From an uncultured Clostridia bacterium (GTDB taxonomy: Bacteria > Bacillota > Clostridia > Christensenellales > CAG-138), in the NCBI GenBank assembly GCA_947304365.1, contig CAMZAY010000078.1, positions 1-5,959 on the forward strand: a stretch of 5,959 bases of DNA, written 5' to 3'. Every line of letters begins with the position of its first letter. The first letter of the stretch is position 1. The position numbers and the translations under genes are program-made. Shown one piece after another: positions 1 to 4,821 of the stretch. The notes below the pieces were generated by a model. The model was not told the DNA's origin. It was given only the letters and a program-made list of their open reading frames with translations, and ran no database searches.

Positions 1-760
1 GGGATTCCACCTTGACGCCGTTCCGCTTCAGGTGCTTCCAGATGTCCTCGCCGTCCAGCGAGAAGGTGTAGTGATTGTCGAGCAGGAAGGAATTCCAGTC
101 GGTCTCCTCCTGATGTCCGACGAGATGTGCCTTGGTCGTGCCGTGCTCATGGTCGATGAAGTCGAAGCCGAACGGACCCGCCAGCGTGAACTTCGTCATC
201 TTCGCCTCGTAGAGCACCTTGCGGTCCTTGTCCTCGATGCGGTGGCCGTACTTCGGCGTGCCGAGATCGGTCAGGAAGTACAGCTCACGCTGCGCGCCCT
301 GTTCGGACGGCGCATAGACGGTCTCGCCCTGGGTCTCCTTGAGATTTTTGACGGCAAGCTTCTTCTTGATCGTCAGTCCGATCAGCAGGAGAAGTATGAC
401 CGCGCCGGCGATCATAAAATAGATGCCGATGCCCTTGCCGGAAGTGATCTTCTCAGGATTCTGCGGGTCGTACATGATATTGACTTTCTTGCCTACCTCG
501 TAAGAAGGGGCGTCGGAATCGAGCTTTGTCGTATACTCCTTGCCGTCCACCGTATACTTCACGGTCACGATCCGGCTAACGTCGTTTGCGGTGTCGGGAT
601 CGGGGATGTAATCGGGATCGTTTTCGATGGAGACGATGGTCGCTTCGGTCTTTTCATAGCCCTTCGACTGGAAGAACGTGAGATAGACGCCTGCGCCGAG
701 CGCGATCACGGCAAGGATCGCCGCGAAGATCTTCAAACCCGGGCCTTTGAATGAGAACAT
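1..760 (-). CDS. DUF3592-domain membrane protein, 3' end cut by window edge
   Basis: The frame is open from ATG at 760 to the left edge (253 codons visible, no stop), so the C-terminus is missing. The start is fixed by AGGAGG at 769-774, eight bases upstream. Visible layout: a first hydrophobic segment at about residues 9-29, an extracytoplasmic-type beta-rich stretch at about 35-110 ending in a YDPQNPEK motif, a second hydrophobic helix at about 111-131 followed by KKK, then a soluble region from about 158 onward (YFLTDLGTPKYG, then KVLYEAK and FGFDFIDHEHG). The helix / 'V.Y.vdGkeY.....vG..v.v.YdP.nP' / helix pattern is typical of DUF3592 proteins. The C-terminal part resembles the beta-strand pattern of tubby/LURP-one-like domains, which is only an inference. 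No function is known. Ile codons are almost all ATC, unlike the CCA gene in this window. Confidence 0.8.
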   Translation of the reverse strand, partial: MFSFKGPGLKIFAAILAVIALGAGVYLTFFQSKGYEKTEATIVSIENDPDYIPDPDTANDVSRIVTVKYTVDGKEYTTKLDSDAPSYEVGKKVNIMYDPQNPEKITSGKGIGIYFMIAGAVILLLLIGLTIKKKLAVKNLKETQGETVYAPSEQGAQRELYFLTDLGTPKYGHRIEDKDRKVLYEAKMTKFTLAGPFGFDFIDHEHGTTKAHLVGHQEETDWNSFLLDNHYTFSLDGEDIWKHLKRNGVKVES

Positions 761-768
761 ATTATTTT

Positions 769-774
769 CCTCCT
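769..774 (-). promoter_or_regulatory. Shine-Dalgarno site of the DUF3592 gene
   Basis: On the minus strand this reads AGGAGG, eight bases before ATG at 760, a full match to the anti-Shine-Dalgarno core. It fixes the start of the left-edge gene. Confidence 0.8.
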
Positions 775-822
775 GTTATTATAATAGTTTTATTATAATC
801 GTTGTTAAGACCGCACCGGAGT

Positions 823-839
823 AAATGTATTATACATTT
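823..839 (-). promoter_or_regulatory. Operator-like palindrome over a TATAAT box upstream of the DUF3592 gene
   Basis: AAATGTAT-T-ATACATTT is a perfect inverted repeat with 8-base arms around one central base. It contains a minus-strand TATAAT (829-834) placed 63 bases before the DUF3592 start. A regulator binding here would cover a -10 element. The -35 side is poor (no good TTGACA match 15-19 bases upstream), so the promoter itself is tentative, and I cannot name a regulator from the sequence. Confidence 0.35.
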
Positions 840-1100
840 TCGAAGATTTTCCGCAGATGCGGTAACGGCTGCAAGCCGATCCGCGATCGGGGATCCGAAG
901 ATGCTTTCGGCCACGTCCGAACCTCCGTCTTTGGGCATTATTACTGCCGTCGGGATCAAAATGGTTTTTCGGAAATGTCAGGCGTTCGCCGCTCCGGGAG
1001 CGTGTCGGAATACGCTTTCCTCCGTTACGCCGTTTTCAGACGCTTTTACGCAATAGGATATGACCGAAATAAGCGCGGTTTCAGTTCCGTTTTATGCCTT

Positions 1101-1964
1101 TCAGCTGTGTTTTTTGAATGGGAACAGCAGGTGCGTGCGCTTCTTGTACTCGAAATAGCCCGTCTTGCGCGACTGCCGCTCCTCCATCATAGGTATGCTG
1201 ACGGTAACGAACAGCACCGTGTTCGCGAGCGCGCCCAGCAGCAGATACCATTTATCCATCATTGCGAACACCGAATAGAGCCCTATCCCCCACCACATGA
1301 GTATTTCGCCGAGATAATTGGGATGGCGCGCCCTTCCCCAAAGGCCGGTATCGAGTATGCCGCGCATGCCGGAATTGTGATACCTGTGCATCTGGGAATC
1401 GGACACGAGCTGGAGCACCACGGCGCCCATAGAAAGCAGAATGAACGGGAAGCAGATCGGGCGCACGGCGGCGGTGGGCGTTTTGTAAAGGAACACCGCG
1501 GGAAGCGTGCACGCATAGACGATCAGCGTGGGCACCATGTGTATGCCGATGAAATTCACGATGGGATAGAGCTTGCCCGTGCGCTCGTGCAGCATCACAT
1601 AGCGCCAATCCTCGCGGCAGAAGCCGCGGAAGGTGTAAGCCCAGTTAGCGGTCAGGCGGACGCCCCAGAAGCACACCGCGATCAGCGGGAAGAGCGTGGT
1701 GAGATCGACCCCGTCACGCACGGAGAAGAGCGCGAGGATCACTATCGGCTGCACGCTCCAATAGGGATCGTAGACCGATGCGTTCTTAAAGATAAGGCTG
1801 AATGCGAACACTATGACCGTTGCGGCGGCGTCCGCGATGAGCAGCCTAAGCCAGAAAACCAGCGGCAGCGCCATATAGACGGCGGCTCCGGCGCAGGCGG
1901 CGAGGATATAGATGAGCAGGGCGGCGATAAAGCTTGCCGCGCGGCTCGATTTGATCCTTTCCAT
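1101..1964 (-). CDS. DUF1295 / steroid 5-alpha-reductase-like membrane protein
   Basis: A 287-residue polytopic membrane protein with about seven or eight hydrophobic segments (roughly 11-31, 36-59, 72-83, 89-105, 143-160, 174-189, 219-236, 239-256). Family signatures are visible: NASVYDPYWSVQP at 61-73, GVRLTANW at 101-108, SDSQMHRY at 188-195 and GLWGRARHPNYLGE at 207-220, then a WWG and a C-terminal EERQ...YFEYKKRT at 261-277. The 'LWg.aRHPNYlGE' block is the hallmark of DUF1295 and the wider steroid reductase/isoprenylcysteine methyltransferase superfamily, where this region binds the cofactor. The substrate in bacteria is generally unknown. The start is ATG at 1964 because AGGAG lies at 1970-1974. 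An in-frame upstream start at 2033 would sit upstream of the promoter's -35 box and is rejected. Length is normal for the family and the gene looks intact. Confidence 0.88.
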   Translation of the reverse strand: MERIKSSRAASFIAALLIYILAACAGAAVYMALPLVFWLRLLIADAAATVIVFAFSLIFKNASVYDPYWSVQPIVILALFSVRDGVDLTTLFPLIAVCFWGVRLTANWAYTFRGFCREDWRYVMLHERTGKLYPIVNFIGIHMVPTLIVYACTLPAVFLYKTPTAAVRPICFPFILLSMGAVVLQLVSDSQMHRYHNSGMRGILDTGLWGRARHPNYLGEILMWWGIGLYSVFAMMDKWYLLLGALANTVLFVTVSIPMMEERQSRKTGYFEYKKRTHLLFPFKKHS

Positions 1965-1969
1965 GATGT

Positions 1970-1974
1970 CTCCT
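1970..1974 (-). promoter_or_regulatory. Shine-Dalgarno site choosing the DUF1295 start
   Basis: The minus strand reads AGGAG five bases before ATG at 1964. It selects this start over an upstream in-frame ATG at 2033 that has no such site and lies outside the predicted transcript. Confidence 0.7.
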
Positions 1975-2001
1975 AAAAAAACGACAAATGAATACATACG
2001 C

Positions 2002-2030
2002 ATTATAGCATATCGTCCCCAAAAAGTAAA
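2002..2030 (-). promoter_or_regulatory. Sigma-A promoter of the DUF1295 gene
   Basis: On the minus strand: -35 TTTACT (2025-2030), a 17-base spacer, and -10 TATAAT (2002-2007) preceded by TGC, which makes an extended -10. Transcription should start near 1995, giving a leader of about 30 bases with AGGAG at its end. Confidence 0.7.
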
Positions 2031-2048
2031 CAAATAACGATTTGGCTG

Positions 2049-2077
2049 TTGATTATTCGTAAAAGTGATGATATAAT
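2049..2077 (+). promoter_or_regulatory. Sigma-A promoter of the thioredoxin-dockerin gene
   Basis: -35 TTGATT (2049-2054), a 17-base spacer, then -10 TATAAT (2072-2077) with an extended TGA just before it. This is close to the consensus vegetative promoter. Transcription should start near 2084, about 40 bases before the ATG. Its -35 box is only 18 bases from the -35 box of the divergent DUF1295 promoter, so the two could be controlled together or compete for polymerase. Confidence 0.75.
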
Positions 2078-2110
2078 GTATATAGAGCTTATGGCTGAAT
2101 ACCAGAAATC

Positions 2111-2116
2111 AGGAGG
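2111..2116 (+). promoter_or_regulatory. Shine-Dalgarno site choosing the dockerin-protein start
   Basis: AGGAGG lies seven bases before ATG at 2124. Together with the signal peptide that begins exactly there and the promoter at 2049-2077, it rules out the longer frame beginning at 2049. Confidence 0.85.
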
Positions 2117-2123
2117 AAAACTT

Positions 2124-3362
2124 ATGAAAAAGTTATTGGCTTTACTGCTTGCGGCTGCAATGCTGGCGCTTTGCTTCCCCGCGGCAGCTGTCGAAGTTCA
2201 GGACTGGGATCCTGTCGGATATGACATCTCCAACGTCCACGCGGCTTACCTTACCGCGGGCGGCAACCCCAGCACCACCGACTTCCTCACCGCTGAGGAT
2301 TTCGCTGCTCACACCATCACCATCATCAATGTCTGGTCCGACGGCTGCGGCCCCTGCATTGCGGAAATGCCCTATTTCCAGCAGGTCCATGAAGAATACG
2401 GCGACAGGGGCGTCCTTGTCGTCGGCTGCTGCTCACTGTGGATCAGTGTTTCGTATGCGGGCGAGTGGAACCATCTGCAGAGCCACGGCTATACCTACAT
2501 GAACGTAATTCAGGATAGTGTGCTTCAGGGCCTTTACACTCACAACAACTACGTTCCCCAGACCTTCATCGTCAGCAGCGAAGGCATAGTCGTTGACTTC
2601 ATCGGCGGCGGCACCACCTATAACAACCTTGTTAACAAGATCGGCCAGTGGCTTGGCGCCCTCTCCGACGAATACTATGACGTCGACTTCGTTGACGGCG
2701 TTACCGGCGAGATCTTCGAGACGCAGAATATCCATTCCGGTCACACCCCCGTATTCCCCGAGCCCCCCGTGCATGAGGGCTATAACTTCACCGGCTGGAC
2801 TCCCTCGACTCCTCCCGTGATACTCGGGCCCACCACCATCACCGCAAACTACACCATCCGCACCTACCGCGTACGCTTCTATGACAGCATCACGGGCGAA
2901 AAGATTGCCACCAAGTACGTACAGTACGGCAACCCCGTTGAACCGCCTGAAGCGCCCGAGCATGAGGGCTATATCTTCGAAGGTTGGGATAAGGATCTGA
3001 GCTTTGTTTCAAGCGCTATGGACGTTTACACCATCTATCGCCAGGAGGGTGTTGATCCCACGCCCGAGCCCACTTTGGAGCCCACTCCCGAACCCACCGA
3101 GGTGCCCACTCCCGAACCCACCGAGGTGCCCACTCCCGAGCCCACGCTGGAGCCCACTCCCGAACCCACGCCCGAGCCCGTTCCCGGCGACATCACCGGT
3201 GACGGCGAGACCACGACCGAGGACGCTCTGCTCGTGCTGCGCGCGGCTCTCGGCACGGTCGAGCTCGATCCCGAGCTGGAAGCCGTTGCGGACGTTAACG
3301 GCGACGGCGTGGTCAATACAGAGGACGCGCTTTTGATCCTCCGTATGGCTCTCGGCCTGTAA
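2124..3362 (+). CDS. Secreted thioredoxin-like protein with InlB B-repeats and type I dockerin
   Basis: A 412-residue exported protein. Residues 1-22 are a signal peptide (KK, a Leu/Ala core, AAA before V23). The 'LALC' at 14-17 is a poor lipobox, so signal peptidase I processing is likelier than lipidation. Residues ~45-180 are a TlpA/ResA-like thioredoxin fold with W71-S-D-G-C75-G-P-C78 and a cis-proline at V144-P145, plus an unusual C102-C103 pair. Residues ~185-243 and ~248-306 are two InlB B-repeats (Flg_new type), each with HEGY.F.GW. Residues 312-354 are a Pro/Glu/Thr linker. Residues 355-412 are a type I dockerin with two calcium loops (D356, T358, D360, T364, D367; and D390, N392, D394, N398, D401). 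Family knowledge says the dockerin binds a cohesin on a scaffold or surface protein. A disulfide reductase or isomerase role outside the cell is inferred from the active site. Own promoter, own terminator, monocistronic. Codon choice is strongly biased (ATC, CCC, AAC), which suggests high expression. Confidence 0.9.
   Translation: MKKLLALLLAAAMLALCFPAAAVEVQDWDPVGYDISNVHAAYLTAGGNPSTTDFLTAEDFAAHTITIINVWSDGCGPCIAEMPYFQQVHEEYGDRGVLVVGCCSLWISVSYAGEWNHLQSHGYTYMNVIQDSVLQGLYTHNNYVPQTFIVSSEGIVVDFIGGGTTYNNLVNKIGQWLGALSDEYYDVDFVDGVTGEIFETQNIHSGHTPVFPEPPVHEGYNFTGWTPSTPPVILGPTTITANYTIRTYRVRFYDSITGEKIATKYVQYGNPVEPPEAPEHEGYIFEGWDKDLSFVSSAMDVYTIYRQEGVDPTPEPTLEPTPEPTEVPTPEPTEVPTPEPTLEPTPEPTPEPVPGDITGDGETTTEDALLVLRAALGTVELDPELEAVADVNGDGVVNTEDALLILRMALGL
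3057..3176 (+). repeat. Five 24-base tandem repeats encoding the PTPEPT linker
   Basis: Five in-frame 24-base units encode PTPEPTLE, PTPEPTEV, PTPEPTEV, PTPEPTLE and PTPEPTPE. Units two and three (3081-3104 and 3105-3128) are identical at every base, which points to a recent duplication. The order of the outer units is mirror-like (LE, EV, EV, LE). Such linkers are flexible spacers before dockerins, and the copy number may vary between strains. Confidence 0.9.
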
Positions 3363-3380
3363 CACTATTCGGAATCGATA

Positions 3381-3407
3381 AAGCGGAGGGGCGACCCTCC
3401 GCTTTTT
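3381..3407 (+). terminator. Intrinsic terminator between convergent genes
   Basis: AAGCGGAGGG, a GCGA tetraloop (GNRA type), then CCCTCCGCTT and a run of five T (3403-3407): a perfect 10-bp stem starting 18 bases after the dockerin-gene stop. On the minus strand the same hairpin is preceded by A's and followed only by a short TTT. It may therefore also end the gyrA-CCA transcript, but less strongly. Confidence 0.9.
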
Positions 3408-3586
3408 CATTGCTTCTTACGGCGCATATCCAGCGCTGTTTTTTTGAGCTTTTCCCTTGTATTATCCTGAGGCCTCACCGCGCAGTGCGCAAGCAGCGCC
3501 GCCTTAATTTCGCCTATTCGCGGGGAGGGCGGCTCGTTGAGCCATTCCATTATATCCCGCCCGGTGCAGGCAAGCTCGTTCTCGGA
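3407..3586 (-). pseudogene. Frameshift-detached C-terminal piece of the CCA enzyme
   Basis: Shifting the CCA reading frame back by one base at 3586 gives 59 further sense codons to TGA at 3407-3409. The peptide begins SENELACTGRDIMEWLNEPP, passes through a GEIKAALLAH block and ends in MRRKKQ. This matches the usual tail of class II CCA enzymes ('...L...GrDim..l...pg..iGei...Ll..v......Nt.e.l...'). With it the protein would be 457 residues, a normal family length, and the restored stop would abut the terminator hairpin. The shift lies in GGAAAGGG (plus strand, 3584-3591), where one extra A would repair the gene. It could be a real mutation or a sequencing or assembly error. Confidence 0.8.
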
Positions 3587-4779
3587 AAGGGCGTTCCCTT
3601 TGCCTGCATCTCATCAAGCACACGCCGCCACCTTATTGCCGACTTTACCTCGATGTATTCGCCTATGGAGCCTCTGAAATCCGCCTCGCGGATATCCGCA
3701 AGCGCAAGCACGCGCCGCTCGCCCCATTTGACGAAGCGTTTTTTAAGCGTCGGTTCCTTTGCCCGCCCGTCCAGATCGAACATGTGATTCCGCACCAGCC
3801 ACGAGACCTCGTCGGTGCACGCATTGTCGAAGCGCAGCCTGTGCATTATCTCGCGCGATATGCTCTCGCCCAGCACGTCATGCCCGTGCATATTGCCCTG
3901 CGCCTGTAAAACGACGGGCTTTGCGACGTCGTGAAGCAGGCAGCCCAGGCGCAGATCGAGATCGGCCCTTGCCATGAACACGGTGTGGAAAATGTGCTCG
4001 AGCACATTGAAGCGGTGGAAGCGCGGGCTTTGCTCAACGCCGCGGCAGCGGGCCAGTTCGGGCAGCGCCACGTCCAAAAGCCCCGTCTCGTCCAGCATTT
4101 TCAGCCCGCGATACACGCTTTTTCGGGGCTCGACGCCATATTTCGTATCGGCCATGAGTATTTTGCACAGCTCGTCGCGCACCCTTTCGGCGGAGATATC
4201 CGCAAGCAGGGGGGCGCATTTTTTCGCGGCTTCGAGCGTGCGCTTTTCGATATCGAAGTCCAGCTCGGAAGCAAACCTCACGAGCCGCATGAGCCTTAGC
4301 CCGTCGTCGCGCAGTATGATTTCGGGATCGGAAGAGGTGGCCCTTATCACGCGCTTTTCAAGATCGCTCATGCCGCCTGTGGGATCCGTTATCTCGCCCG
4401 TCAGCACGCTTGCATAGAGCGCGTTGACCGTGAAATCCCTGCGGAACGCATCCTTAAGGGGCGAATCCACCGCGGTCGGCCTGTGCGCGCCGCCTTCGGC
4501 ATATTTATCCGCGCGGAAGGTGGTGTGCTCATACTTCTTGTCCCCTATATGCACCTCTACCATGCCGAACGCGATCCCCTTGGGCACGACCTTGAAGCCC
4601 GCCTCATCGCAGAGAGCGAGCATCTCATCCGGCCTGAGGCGGCTGGTAACGTCGGTATCGGATATGGGCAGGCCCAGCAGCGTGTTGCGCACGTGCCCGC
4701 CCACGACAAAGAGCTCCGCGCCCCTGCAGCGCACGAGCCGTGCCAGTCTTTTCAGTTCGGGATCGAAATCGAAATCCAT
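3550..4779 (-). CDS. cca: CCA-tRNA nucleotidyltransferase (class II, HD domain), C-terminus frameshifted
   Basis: A 409-residue frame; residues 1-398 are a good CCA-adding enzyme and the last 11 are out-of-frame sequence. The enzyme adds or repairs the 3' CCA end of tRNAs in the cytoplasm. Visible motifs: G27-G28-H-V-R31 nucleotide-binding loop, catalytic D41-T-D43, RRDFTVNA at 113-120, DPTGG at 132-136, and the D158-D-G-L-R162...R165...RF template block that replaces nucleic acid as the base selector. An HD domain follows, with EHIFHT at 261-266 and LLHDVAKP at 291-298, then GHDVLGE and RNHMF. The start ATG at 4779 fits the family N-terminus, but no Shine-Dalgarno is visible, so translation may depend on gyrA 42 bases upstream. 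Without phylogeny I cannot tell a full CCA-adding enzyme from an A-adding one or poly(A) polymerase. The DNA uses ATA for many Ile codons. Confidence 0.88.
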   Translation of the reverse strand: MDFDFDPELKRLARLVRCRGAELFVVGGHVRNTLLGLPISDTDVTSRLRPDEMLALCDEAGFKVVPKGIAFGMVEVHIGDKKYEHTTFRADKYAEGGAHRPTAVDSPLKDAFRRDFTVNALYASVLTGEITDPTGGMSDLEKRVIRATSSDPEIILRDDGLRLMRLVRFASELDFDIEKRTLEAAKKCAPLLADISAERVRDELCKILMADTKYGVEPRKSVYRGLKMLDETGLLDVALPELARCRGVEQSPRFHRFNVLEHIFHTVFMARADLDLRLGCLLHDVAKPVVLQAQGNMHGHDVLGESISREIMHRLRFDNACTDEVSWLVRNHMFDLDGRAKEPTLKKRFVKWGERRVLALADIREADFRGSIGEYIEVKSAIRWRRVLDEMQAKGTPFPRTSLPAPGGI

Positions 4780-4790
4780 TTTCTATCAAG

Positions 4791-4814
4791 AGGGCGGAGC
4801 CTGCGCCCCGCCCC
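4791..4814 (-). other. GC-rich hairpin between gyrA and the CCA gene
   Basis: As minus-strand RNA this reads GGGGCGGGGC-GCAG-GCUCCGCCCU: a 10-bp stem with two G-U wobbles and a four-base loop, filling most of the 42-base gap. No T-run follows, so it is not a standard terminator. Its 3' foot ends 11 bases before the CCA start, where a ribosome site would be expected. It may be an mRNA processing or stability element, a partial attenuator, or a copy of a dispersed intergenic palindrome. Confidence 0.55.
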
Positions 4815-4821
4815 TTATTCG

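Larger units (their letters stand above)
761..1100. other. 340-base intergenic region, no convincing gene
   Basis: This stretch separates the DUF3592 start from the DUF1295 stop; both genes are on the minus strand. Bases 761-840 are AT-rich and hold three minus-strand TATAAT hexamers (778-783, 792-797, 829-834), the Shine-Dalgarno site and a 17-base palindrome. From 841 on it is GC-rich, with small inverted repeats such as CCGATC-CGC-GATCGG (around 877-891) and AGCGT...ACGCT (around 999-1016). None is followed by a T-run on the minus strand, so I see no clear intrinsic terminator for the DUF1295 gene. A 65-codon minus-strand frame (762-959) lacks a ribosome site and overlaps the AGGAGG of the next gene, so I do not call it. 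Confidence 0.6.

Noticed and set aside
32..754. Long plus-strand frame opposite the left-edge gene
   Set aside because: It is the antisense shadow of the DUF3592 gene, which has a perfect ribosome site, membrane helices and family motifs. The plus frame has no ribosome site or recognisable domain.
1..760. Horizontal transfer of the DUF3592 gene suggested by its ATC-only Ile codons
   Set aside because: The dockerin gene shows the same ATC preference, so expression level explains it as well as transfer does.
778..808. Possible promoter TTAACA-19-TATAAT for the DUF3592 gene
   Set aside because: Transcription would begin near 771, inside the Shine-Dalgarno site, and the spacer is two bases too long.
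877..891. CCGATC-CGC-GATCGG hairpin as terminator of the DUF1295 gene
   Set aside because: The stem is only 6 bp, lies over 200 bases past the stop, and has no T-run on the minus strand.
762..959. 65-codon minus-strand frame upstream of the DUF3592 gene
   Set aside because: The middle looks protein-like, but it starts with TTG without a ribosome site, its end is AT-rich promoter sequence, and it runs into the AGGAGG of the next gene. A decayed gene remnant cannot be excluded.
825..1976. 383-codon plus-strand frame over the DUF1295 gene
   Set aside because: Its composition (many His, Arg, Glu) is typical of a GC-rich antisense shadow. The minus strand carries clear family motifs, a ribosome site and a promoter.
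2138..2174. Lipoprotein signal in the dockerin protein
   Set aside because: The residues before C17 are L-A-L. The -1 position should be Gly, Ala or Ser, and a normal A-x-A cleavage site follows at 20-22.
3583..3592. Programmed -1 ribosomal frameshift in the CCA gene
   Set aside because: The codons CCC TTT CCG do not form a canonical slippery heptamer, and Phe-tRNA slipping onto CTT would mispair at the first base. A mutation or sequencing error is simpler.
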